DNA from: Pseudidiomarina piscicola
GTDB taxonomy: Bacteria; Pseudomonadota; Gammaproteobacteria; Enterobacterales; Alteromonadaceae
Reading direction: 5' to 3'
NCBI RefSeq assembly: GCF_902806985.1
Contig: NZ_CADCXY010000003.1
Coordinates: 186,001-250,000, forward strand
DNA: 64,000 nucleotides
Below are positions 52,783 to 60,555 of this stretch, in pieces; the first letter of the stretch is position 1, and the number at the start of each line of letters is the position of its first letter. Both the position numbers and the translations under genes were made by a program. The notes beneath the pieces are model-generated. The model was not told the DNA's origin. It worked only from the letters and a program-made list of their open reading frames with translations, and made no database searches.

Positions 52783-53522
52783 TGTCGAGCGAGAAAAAGG
52801 TTGCGATTATGCAACCATATTTTTTGCCCTACTTGGGGTATTGGCAGTTAATCAATAATGTCGATACGTTCGTAGTGTATGACGAGATAGAGTATACAAA
52901 GAAGGGGTGGATAAATCGTAACCGTTATTTGAATAACTGTTCTCCAAAGACTTTTTCAGTGCCTCTGCAAAAAGCATCTGATAGCTGCTATATCGTCGAG
53001 CGTAAAGTAGCTGCGGCTGCACAGAAGGATTTAACAAAAACACGACGAGCTATGGAGTCAAGTTACCGAAAAGCTCCATTTTTCAAAGAAGGGATGATTT
53101 TATTTGATAAGTGCTTGTCGCATCTTGAAGCAGATAACCTATTCCAGTTTATTCTTTCATCAATTAACGAAGTAAATACGCTTCTTGAAATTGACACTGA
53201 CGTCTTAGTATCTTCCGAGTTGCCAGTGTCTCCGGCCCTGCGTTCCCAAGAGCGCGTTATTACAACCTGCGAGTCTTTAGGCGCAACTCATTATATAAAC
53301 CCCATCGGCGGAATCGAGCTGTATGATTCAGATACTTTCTCAGAGAGCGGAATCGAGCTATGCTTTCAAAAGGTTCAGCCGTATAGATACTCGCAAGGAT
53401 GCGCCGAGTTTGTTCCGCATTTATCTATCATTGATGTGGTTATGTTTAATGGTATGGAAGGCACGAAGGAACTGCTAGATAAAATGGACTTAGTGAAGAC
53501 TCCTAGTGCTAAGTGTCAGTAG
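52782..53522 (+). CDS. WbqC-like family protein
   Basis: The protein has 246 residues. The opening KVAIMQPYFLPYLGYWQLIN and the following FVVYDEIEYTKKGWINRN are diagnostic of the WbqC family. Members occur in O-antigen clusters, often beside sugar aminotransferases, and are thought to act on amino sugars, though the reaction is not settled. It starts on the A of the previous stop (TAATG). Confidence 0.85.
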   Translation: MSSEKKVAIMQPYFLPYLGYWQLINNVDTFVVYDEIEYTKKGWINRNRYLNNCSPKTFSVPLQKASDSCYIVERKVAAAAQKDLTKTRRAMESSYRKAPFFKEGMILFDKCLSHLEADNLFQFILSSINEVNTLLEIDTDVLVSSELPVSPALRSQERVITTCESLGATHYINPIGGIELYDSDTFSESGIELCFQKVQPYRYSQGCAEFVPHLSIIDVVMFNGMEGTKELLDKMDLVKTPSAKCQ

Positions 53523-53535
53523 TCAAAGGTAAGTT

Positions 53536-54222
53536 ATGAAAAGCAGGTCAAAAATAAAAGTTGTATTCATTGTCTCCACAGGTGGGAGTGTTATTAAACG
53601 TGCTTTTGATGACGGCTTTTTCGCTGAAAACGATATTCAAATTGTATCTGATAGAAAGTGCGGCGCGATTTCGTTTGCCAAGGAAAATGGGATTGATAGT
53701 TTAGTTCTGGAGAGTAAAACAGGTTCCGGTTTTTCACGACGGCTTTTTGATGCCTTTCCGAAAAATAATAACGAGTTATTTGTGTCGTTTTACACGCGGT
53801 TGCTAACTCCAATTTTCTTGAACGCCCACCCTGGCAGGGTCATTAATTTTCACCCCTCGATTTTGCCGGCGTGTCCTGGACAAAAGGGGTTTGAAGATAC
53901 AATAAATAGTGGATCAATGTTCATTGGGTCAACAGTCCACTTCATTGATGAGGGAATTGATACCGGAAAACCGTTACTTCAAGCTGCTGCACCTCGCAAT
54001 ATAACACTATCGGTCGAACGGCTAAGGCATAGAGTTTTCTTGCAGCAGGTGATTTCACTCGTTCAAATCGTACGCTGGTTCAATAATAAATCGATTAACT
54101 ACTCATCTCAAAATGGGGTTGTTTCAATCGCTGGGGCTGAATACTTGGTTGGCGAGTTCTCTCCTAATTTAGACTCTGACTTGAGAAGTCTATGGGACTC
54201 AATACTTCGCGATGCCTCGTAG
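53536..54222 (+). CDS. PurN-like N-formyltransferase, probable sugar formylation
   Basis: The protein has 228 residues with a formyltransferase fold. The catalytic Asn-His is in VINFHPSILPACPGQKGF, and the Asp in STVHFIDEGIDTGKPLL. Position after rmlB-rmlA-aminotransferase suggests formylation of an amino sugar nucleotide, as in Qui4NFo pathways, rather than purine synthesis. It is the last intact gene before the scarred IS region. Confidence 0.8.
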   Translation: MKSRSKIKVVFIVSTGGSVIKRAFDDGFFAENDIQIVSDRKCGAISFAKENGIDSLVLESKTGSGFSRRLFDAFPKNNNELFVSFYTRLLTPIFLNAHPGRVINFHPSILPACPGQKGFEDTINSGSMFIGSTVHFIDEGIDTGKPLLQAAAPRNITLSVERLRHRVFLQQVISLVQIVRWFNNKSINYSSQNGVVSIAGAEYLVGEFSPNLDSDLRSLWDSILRDAS

Positions 54223-54319
54223 AATGAAGATGTGTGTTTGATACATTTATTAATGTGCAAGCTCCAATTACCTAGACTGAGTCGTAAGAAAAAATTTAGG
54301 TATTTTATCTCGCTCTGTT

Positions 54320-54628
54320 ATGTCCCTAGCTGAAAAACATCTTTAGGCATTATCTGGAACCTCTTTGAGGAGTTAGCTCGTAGAGGTTTCGGTGTTTTTG
54401 TAACGTTGATATTGGCGTTTACCAGTAATGTAATCTGGATTTGACCGAGCTCTAATACGGATGCCGGATATCAACCAAACAGATTATAACACGGCATTTT
54501 TCGTGAACAGTGCGTTAGATGCTGCGCTCGTATACTTACTGTTGTTTTAAATGCTCCGCTGATAGCTGTGTTTTACGAAGGGTCGCAATTAGTTCTATTG
54601 ATACGAGGTGCAGCGCTCTCGATTGTCA
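54320..54628 (+). pseudogene. Decayed flippase (wzx) gene, cut by IS3-family element
   Basis: Pieces in shifted frames spell a WzxC/MviN-type flippase start. ATG 54320 gives MSLAEK; after one lost A the frame continues KTSLGIIWNLFEELARRGF and VFVTLILA. After a gap comes SGFDRALIRMPDINQTDYN with TAFFVNSALDAALVYLLLF. After another shift come APLIAVFYEGSQLVLLI and RGAALSIVM, up to the IS end at 54629. The order matches the N-terminal part of the intact flippase at 57160 (LNTVFYTNLGIS, then SAPYVATFY). At least two frameshifts and one internal deletion are needed, so it is dead. This fills the stretch between the formyltransferase and the IS. Confidence 0.8.
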
Positions 54629-54995
54629 TGTAATCCCCCAGAAAAATCGGAGCAGTTATAAGTAGAAAATTCCGTTAAACTAAAACGAAGGAGTTTTCTA
54701 TGCGCAAATCACGATACACAGACCGTCAGATTTTAGCGATTCTGAAACAAAACGAGAACGGTGTACCCGTTCCAGAGCTTTGCCGTGAACACGGTATGAG
54801 CTCTGCTCAATTTTATAAATGGCGCGCCAAGTTTGGTGGCATGGACGCATCGATGATGAAGCGTCTTAAAGAGCTTGAGGACGAGAATAAACGCCTCAAG
54901 AAAATGTATGCCGAAGAGCGACTCAAAGCTGAGATCCGCAAGGAAGCCCTTGAGGGAAAGCTGAAAAGCCATCTCAGCGCAAGGAAGATGGGGTA
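54629..54995 (+). mobile_element. 5' part of an IS3-family element
   Basis: The left end begins near 54629 (TGTAATCCCCC), after the flippase remnant. The leader (GTTATAAGTAGAAAATTCCG) and orfA follow, and an IS256-family element interrupts it at 54996. A nearly identical left end and orfA start occur at 59965, in the same direction. The exact left tip could be one to four bases earlier. Confidence 0.8.
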
Positions 54996-54996
54996 G
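54700..54996 (+). pseudogene. IS3-family transposase orfA, end altered by IS256 insertion
   Basis: It has 98 codons. The helix-turn-helix part is RYTDRQILAILKQNENGVPV, ELCREHGMSSAQFYKWRAKF. A leucine-zipper-like MKRLKELEDENKRLKKMYAEE follows, typical of IS3 orfA. The TAG stop is formed at the junction with the IS256 end. The element is inactive because its orfB is split off and broken. Confidence 0.85.
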
Positions 54997-56282
54997 TGTT
55001 CAGAATTCTGTGTCACTTCGTTAAACTAAGCAAAAAAGAGATGACACATGACCAAATCAAACTTCGATATGGAAGCCGCCTTAAAGCAATTGCGTGAAGG
55101 CAAAGACCTCACCGGCAAAGACGGTATCCTAACACCACTTATCAAGCAACTCACCGAAGCCGCTATGCAGGCTGAGCTTGACGAGCACCTTGCCGATAAA
55201 GACCAGCCTAACCGTAAAAATGGCTCAACGTCAAAGTCGGTCAACAGCCCGGCTGGCAGCTTCGAGCTCAATACACCGCGTGACCGTGCAGGCTCCTTTG
55301 AGCCGCAGTTGGTGAAAAAGCATCAAACGCATTTAACTGATGAGCTCGAGCGTAAAATCTTAGCGCTGTTTTCGCTTGGCACCAGTTATCAGGATATCCG
55401 CATGCACATTGAAGATTTGTACGGTATTTCGGTGTCCAACGGCACCATCAATGCGGTCACCGACAAACTGTTGCCGGAGCTGCAAGCCTGGCGTGAGCGG
55501 CAACTAGAAGCCGTTTATCCAATCGTCTGGCTCGATGCCATTCACTATAAAATCAAAGAGAATGGCCGCTTTATTAGCAAAGCGGTGTACACCATTCTCG
55601 GCCTCAATGTTGAGGGTAAAAAAGAGCTGCTCGGTCTGTACCTGTCTGATGCGGAAGGCGCACATCATTGGCTGAGCGTGCTCACCGACCTACACAATCG
55701 CGGCGTTCAAGATATCCTGATTGCCTGCGTTGATGGCTTAAAAGGCTTCCCTGAAGCCATCGAAAGCATCTACCCAAAAACCGAGGTGCAACATTGCATC
55801 ATTCACCAAATTCGTAACTCGATGAAATACATCGGCAGCAAAAACCAGAAAGCCTTTATGGCCGACTTAAAGTGTGTGTACAAGGCAGTGACCCTATTGG
55901 CTGCCGAAAGCGCACTGGACGACTTAGAAGCCAAATGGGGCGACAAATACCCCATTGTTATCAAATCCTGGCGCAGTAGATGGTTCACGCTCTCCACCTA
56001 CTTTAAATATCCAGATTACGTGCGTACCGCCATTTATACGACCAATGCCGTTGAGGCTGTGCATCGTCAGTTCCGCAAACTCACCAAAACCAAAGGTGGT
56101 TTCGCCAACGAGAACAGCTTGCTCAAGCTGCTGTACGCGGGTATCTTAAAAGCATCTGAGCGTTGGTCGCATCCAGTACAAAACTGGAGCTTGACGCTAT
56201 CACAGCTGACCATCCACTTCGAAGGCCGACTGGATGATCACATCGACCTATGAAAACTTGGCTGACACAGAATATTGAACAC
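54996..56282 (+). mobile_element. IS256-family insertion sequence, apparently complete
   Basis: The left end GTGTTCAGAATTCTGTGTCA (54996 on) and the right end (to 56282), read as its complement GTGTTCAATATTCTGTGTCA, form imperfect terminal inverted repeats around one intact transposase gene. No 8-9 base target duplication is visible (ATGGGGTA against CCTCGGAG), so flanking sequence may have rearranged after insertion. It splits an IS3-family element. Confidence 0.9.
55048..56253 (+). CDS. IS256-family transposase
   Basis: The protein has 401 residues, full length for the family. Acidic catalytic residues are visible in VWLDAIHYK, IACVDGLKGFPEAI and the C-terminal TTNAVEAVHRQFRKLTKTKG, along with the family's QHCIIHQIRNSMKYI. 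The frame is intact and the inverted repeats are present, so it may still move. Its N-terminal part is duplicated on the minus strand at 60209-60437. Confidence 0.93.
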   Translation: MTKSNFDMEAALKQLREGKDLTGKDGILTPLIKQLTEAAMQAELDEHLADKDQPNRKNGSTSKSVNSPAGSFELNTPRDRAGSFEPQLVKKHQTHLTDELERKILALFSLGTSYQDIRMHIEDLYGISVSNGTINAVTDKLLPELQAWRERQLEAVYPIVWLDAIHYKIKENGRFISKAVYTILGLNVEGKKELLGLYLSDAEGAHHWLSVLTDLHNRGVQDILIACVDGLKGFPEAIESIYPKTEVQHCIIHQIRNSMKYIGSKNQKAFMADLKCVYKAVTLLAAESALDDLEAKWGDKYPIVIKSWRSRWFTLSTYFKYPDYVRTAIYTTNAVEAVHRQFRKLTKTKGGFANENSLLKLLYAGILKASERWSHPVQNWSLTLSQLTIHFEGRLDDHIDL

Positions 56283-56790
56283 CCTCGGAGATGGCGCTAG
56301 CTACCATTCAACGCCATGGTATTAGCGTTCGTTTTGCCTGTGTTTGCATGGGTATTAGCGAGAGCTGTTACCACTGTCAAAGCAAACTCAGCGATGAAAA
56401 CTCTGTGATTGCTGATTGGTTGCTGCGCTTAACCACTGCGCAGAAGCGCTGGGGTTTTGGTTTATGCTTCTTGCACTTGCGTAACGTGAAAGGATTCCCA
56501 TGGAACCACAAGCGCGTGTATCGCATTTATCGCGAGCTAGAGCTGAACTTACGAATCAAACCCAAGCGCCGCCTGCGACGCGACAAACCGGATGCTTTAA
56601 GCGGGTTAACCGCAATGAATCAAGTTGGTCGATGGGCGTTTACTACGAACCTTGAACGTTATTGATGACTACAACCGCGAAGGCTTAACTATCGAAGACG
56701 ATCTCTCGCTGACGGAGAAGTGGTTTACGGCCTCTTTAAACTTACAATTGATGTGTATCGCGATGATGTTACTTCCACCTCTTTCGATTA
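56283..56790 (+). pseudogene. IS3-family orfB remnant, 5'-truncated and frameshifted
   Basis: From 56291 the frame gives ISVRFACVCMGISESCYHC, LSDENSVIADWLLRLTT, RWGFGLCFLHLRNVKGF and NHKRVYRIYRELELNLRIKP, typical of the start of IS3 orfB. At about 56615, where WSMDFM should follow, bases are missing; reading resumes in another frame as LNVIDDYNREGL and stops being recognisable near 56790. The catalytic core is absent and no right end was found. Confidence 0.85.
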
Positions 56791-56993
56791 ACTTGAATAC
56801 CCTTAAATAAAAAGGGCGTTCGGATTGCAATTCCCCCCCGAAACAGCGACGCTAATGAACCCAAGTCGCTGCGGACAACGAGACGTGCGCAACTGCGCCC
56901 GGCCGGTCCAACAGCATTGAGCCCGGGAAAAATCGTCATTTAAGAAGGCTAAAAACAGGCAGCGTAAATAATAAAAAAGGGCAACTATTTTGA

Positions 56994-57149
56994 AAAACAC
57001 CGAGAGTTTTAGCTTTGTTTGTTGATGATGACTTACATATAGAAGGTGACTTTTTATATATAGCGATACTCCCAAACCAATTTAAAAGTTTACTTAAATT
57101 GGTTGAGCTTTTTGGTCAAAAAGCATTTTTGATATCAAGAATGAAATAG
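56994..57149 (+). pseudogene. Orphan C-terminal coding fragment before the intact flippase
   Basis: An open frame from just after a TGA at 56991 to the TAG at 57147 reads as a plausible protein end (VLALFVDDDLHIEGDFLYIA, then LPNQFKSLLKLVELF and FLISRMK). It has no start or ribosome site, so it is probably the tail of a gene lost when the IS elements arrived. I cannot name the family. Between 56791 and 56993 I see nothing recognisable. Confidence 0.45.
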
Positions 57150-57159
57150 TAACTCCAGT

Positions 57160-58605
57160 ATGAAATCAATGAACCGAAGAATTGGCATAGGCGTTGCCTG
57201 GAATATGATAAACCTCCTTGCTTCAAAGGGGGCTAGCACGGTCTTTTTACTATTATTGGCTAAGTTTTTAGCCCCCGATGCTTTTGGTTTAATTGCTATG
57301 ACGACGGTTGTCTTCGAGCTCGCCAACGTGTTCGTCGCATCAGGGCTTGGTACGGCTGTTATACGCAGCAAGTCGATTTCGGTCTTAGATCTCAACACTG
57401 TTTTTTACACGAACCTAGGCATTAGCATTTTTGCTTATACTGCGATTTTTATCAGTGCGCCTTATGTTGCGACGTTCTATAGCCAACCTGAGCTCACGTC
57501 GCTCATAAAAGTGATGGGCTTAATTGTTTTTATTAATGCCGCAAAGATTATCCAATCTGCGATATTGAGTCGCGATATGGATTTCAAAACACTGATGAAA
57601 GCCAACACGATTGCAACGTTGCTTTCGGGGACCCTTGCTGTGACTGCGGCATATTGTGACTGGGGCGTGTGGAGTTTGGTGGTGTTGATGGTAAGCCAAG
57701 CTTTAATATCTGCTTCGATACTTTGGTTAGCGAGTTCATGGCGGCCACAACTGCGGTTTTCAGGTGAGTCTTTTTCTCGACTTTTCGCATTTGGCCGCAA
57801 TTTGCTCGGTGAAGGCTTACTTTCCGTTGTGTTCCAAAATTCTTATGTATTGGTTATTGGGCGCTTCTTTAGCGCTGAAATCACAGGGTTATATTTCTTT
57901 GCCCGGAAAATAAATGACCTTATATCGCATCAGTTGACTGGCGCAGTTCAACAAGCGACTTTTCCAGCGCTTTCAACTTTGCAAGATGATTATCAGATAC
58001 TAAAACATAAATATCGGCAAATCATGCAATTGATGATGTTTATGATAGCACCAATTATGCTGCTTCTGGCGGCACTGTCATTTAGGGTTGTTGACTTATT
58101 GTTTGATGAAAAGTGGCTCGGTGCAACGCCTTATTTGCAGTTGTTATGTGTGGTCGGATTGCTTTACCCAATTCATGCGTTAAACGTAAACTTACTAAAT
58201 GTTATTGGGCGTTCGGATCTGGTTTTTAAAGTTGGTCTTTTTAAGAAAACAGTGAGTTTGCTCCTTCTTTTTCTAGCTCTTCCTCATGGAGTTATTGGCA
58301 TTGTCTGGTCTCAGGTAATTGCTTCATTCTTGGCTTTACTTCCAAATACTTACTTTTCGAAAAAGCTTGTCGGTTACTCGCTTGCGGAGCAACTACGCGA
58401 TGTGGTAAAGCCTGTTTTCGCGGCGGTTTTGGGCAGTAGTGTAGCCGGGCTGTTGGCGAGTGTGCTCGCATTGAATCCGTATTTGATTCTGTTGCTGACG
58501 GTATGTTGTGGTGTGTTTTGTTACCTTATTTCTAGCTTCTGGCTTCGCGCTGAAGGCTTGTTACTCATATTTGATAGGCTTTCGCGGCGTGTAGAGCGCG
58601 AATAA
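57160..58605 (+). CDS. wzx: Polysaccharide flippase, WzxC/MviN type
   Basis: The protein has 481 residues with about 14 hydrophobic segments. The N-terminus has SKGASTVFLLLLAKFLAPDAFGLIAM, the usual opening of this family, and AVIRSKSISVLDLNTVFYTN follows. It is intact and probably replaces the decayed flippase at 54320. It would move the locus 2 repeat unit across the inner membrane. Confidence 0.9.
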   Translation: MKSMNRRIGIGVAWNMINLLASKGASTVFLLLLAKFLAPDAFGLIAMTTVVFELANVFVASGLGTAVIRSKSISVLDLNTVFYTNLGISIFAYTAIFISAPYVATFYSQPELTSLIKVMGLIVFINAAKIIQSAILSRDMDFKTLMKANTIATLLSGTLAVTAAYCDWGVWSLVVLMVSQALISASILWLASSWRPQLRFSGESFSRLFAFGRNLLGEGLLSVVFQNSYVLVIGRFFSAEITGLYFFARKINDLISHQLTGAVQQATFPALSTLQDDYQILKHKYRQIMQLMMFMIAPIMLLLAALSFRVVDLLFDEKWLGATPYLQLLCVVGLLYPIHALNVNLLNVIGRSDLVFKVGLFKKTVSLLLLFLALPHGVIGIVWSQVIASFLALLPNTYFSKKLVGYSLAEQLRDVVKPVFAAVLGSSVAGLLASVLALNPYLILLLTVCCGVFCYLISSFWLRAEGLLLIFDRLSRRVERE

Positions 58606-58651
58606 CACGTTCCGTTAAGTTCTGAAGTATAATTAAAGTAGGCCTGAATTA

Positions 58652-59665
58652 ATGAAAAATCAAGTAGCTCAAATATCTCCTGACTTGTTACGAACAGAGT
58701 CAGAAATCATTGCCTCATGGACAGAAGAGTACGACCAGCCGTTAGTCTCTGTTAGCTGCATTACATTTAATCATGAAAAACATTTAGAAGACGCCATTAT
58801 TGGCTTTTTAAAGCAGGAAACTACCTTTCCTATTGAGATCTTGATTCATGACGATGCCTCTACGGACGGTACCTCAAAAATTATAGATAAGTATCGGGAG
58901 AAGTATCCACATTTAATCAAACCAATGATTCAAACAAAAAACCAGTTCTCAAAGGGCTTCATAGCGCAGTCTTTTAATGTTAACAGAGCACGGGGAGAGT
59001 TCTTAGCCTTGTGTGAAGGTGATGATTATTGGCTATCAAGTAGTCACCTTCAAAGAGCTATTGAGGTATTCATGGCTGAGAAGGATATTTCGATCTATGG
59101 TGGAGCAAGCTATGTCCTAAAAGGGACTAAGGTTAAAGTATATACTCCTAACCCTAAAAGGTTTAGCCTAAGTTCATATGTTAAAAAGACACCGTTTGTG
59201 ACTACATGCTCCTTAGTTACAAAAACAGAAATTTGGAAAAAGATTTTAAGCATCCCTGTCTACGGTGGACGTTACTTTGCGGGTGACACTAGACTGAAGC
59301 TAATTAGCCTTACATTCGGTGATATGTACGTAAGTCAAAATCCAGGCGTTGTATACCGGAAAAACTCAGGCAGCTCCTCGTGGTCGAGTAGGAACATTAC
59401 AGAAGAGGTGGACGTTCGAGAGTTACTGGATAATTTAGCGATTACGCGGGAGGTTGGTATATTGTCCAACTATATAGATTCGGATACTCTATTCCGCCGA
59501 GTTCAGTCTGAAAGTCTGCTGAAAGGTTTGAATTTAGCAGCAAGGAAAGGTAATTTTGCATGGTTGTGCTTTATCCTTCTCCATTTGAAATTGCTTTCCC
59601 CAAGGTTTTCTCGGCCGGTGATCTACTGTAACCCATTAGTTAAGAGGTTAAGGAAATATAAGTAG
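58652..59665 (+). CDS. Glycosyltransferase, GT2 type
   Basis: The protein has 337 residues. SVSCITFNHEKHLEDAI, ILIHDDASTDGTSKII and the metal site FLALCEGDDYWLS mark a GT-A family 2 enzyme. The C-terminal third is unassigned. It adds one sugar of the locus 2 unit. The gene is AT-rich and lies between two IS scars. Confidence 0.9.
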   Translation: MKNQVAQISPDLLRTESEIIASWTEEYDQPLVSVSCITFNHEKHLEDAIIGFLKQETTFPIEILIHDDASTDGTSKIIDKYREKYPHLIKPMIQTKNQFSKGFIAQSFNVNRARGEFLALCEGDDYWLSSSHLQRAIEVFMAEKDISIYGGASYVLKGTKVKVYTPNPKRFSLSSYVKKTPFVTTCSLVTKTEIWKKILSIPVYGGRYFAGDTRLKLISLTFGDMYVSQNPGVVYRKNSGSSSWSSRNITEEVDVRELLDNLAITREVGILSNYIDSDTLFRRVQSESLLKGLNLAARKGNFAWLCFILLHLKLLSPRFSRPVIYCNPLVKRLRKYK

Positions 59666-59762
59666 GAATGCAGCAAGTCGCTTATCTTTGAATTGAAATT
59701 GAGTACATTTTAAAATGTAGCGGTAAATTAGTAGATGGAGTGAGTGGCTGATTCTGAAAAAA

Positions 59763-59964
59763 GTGTTCAATATTGTGTATCAGCCAAGTTTTCATAAATC
59801 TATGTGGCCATTCAGGCGACCTTCAAAGTGGATGGTTAGGTGAGACAGAGTCATATTCTAGTATTGTAGCGAGTGCGAACAGCGCTCAGCTGGTTTTAAA
59901 ATACCCGCATAAAGAAAGCTTAAGCAAGATGCTCTCATTGTTAAAGCCCCTTTGGCTTTGGTCA
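59763..59964 (-). mobile_element. IS256-family remnant, right end and C-terminal coding part
   Basis: The stretch from GTGTTCAATATTGTGTATCA (59763) to about 59962 matches the complement of the last ~200 bases of the IS256 copy at 54996-56282, with many differences. It is joined directly to the IS3 left end at 59965, so the IS3 element had inserted into this IS256 copy. Confidence 0.85.
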
Positions 59965-60208
59965 TGTAATCCCCCCGAAAAATCGGAACAGTTATAAGTA
60001 GAAAATTCCGTTAAACTAAAATGAAGGAGTTTTCTATGCGCAAATCACGATACACAGACAGTCAGATCTTAGCGATTCTGAAACAAAACGAGAACGGTGT
60101 ACCCGTTCCAGAGCTTTGCCGTGAACACGGTATGAGCTCGGATCAATTTGGCGGATGGAACGCATCGATGATGAAGCGCCTTAAAGGGCTTGAGGACGAC
60201 AATAAGCG
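59965..60208 (+). mobile_element. IS3-family remnant: left end and partial orfA
   Basis: The left end, leader and orfA start (ATG 60036) copy 54629-54900. A 21-base in-frame deletion removes YKWRAKF-type codons after HGMSSDQF. Homology stops near 60208 (DDNKRIK), where IS256 sequence resumes. It is non-functional. Confidence 0.85.
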
Positions 60209-60488
60209 TATCAAGCTCAAAGCTGTCGGCAGGACTCTTCACTAATTTCGACGGCGAGCCGTTTTTGTGGTTAGGCTGTCCTTTATTACTGAGGTGTCCT
60301 TCAAACTCAGCCTGCATAGTGGCCTCGGTGAGTTGCTCGGTAAGGTGCGTGAGGAGCTCGTCCTGGCCGGTGAGGTCTTTGCCTTTACGCAATTGTTTAA
60401 AGGTGGCCTGCCATGTCGAAGTTTTTTGATTTGTCAAGTATCATCTCTTTTTGCTTAGTTTAACGAACTGACACAGAGTTCGGAACAC
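60209..60488 (-). mobile_element. IS256-family remnant, N-terminal coding part and left end
   Basis: On the minus strand, from about 60437 down, it reads QLRKGKDLTGQDELLTHLTE, QLTEATMQAEFEGHL and so on, matching the first ~80 codons of the intact IS256 transposase. The terminal repeat ends at 60488 (complement GTGTTCCGAACTCTGTGTCA). With 59763-59964 it brackets the IS3 piece. The middle of the transposase gene is lost. Confidence 0.85.
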
Positions 60489-60555
60489 CACAAAAAGGTC
60501 AAATGCATATGATCCTTGTTGACTTAGACATATTTTTTGTATTTAGATCACGCCC

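Noticed and set aside
54988-56290. Target-site duplication flanking the IS256 element
   Set aside because: The 8 bases on each side (ATGGGGTA and CCTCGGAG) do not match; the vague similarity a little further out reflects the IS3 sequence itself.
56829-56860. A third IS3 left end (TGCAATTCCCCCCC followed by GAAA)
   Set aside because: Only a short C-run and a few bases resemble the true left ends at 54629 and 59965; no leader or orfA follows.
59773-59997. 74-residue + strand frame
   Set aside because: It runs antisense through the IS256 remnant and into the IS3 left end; not a gene.
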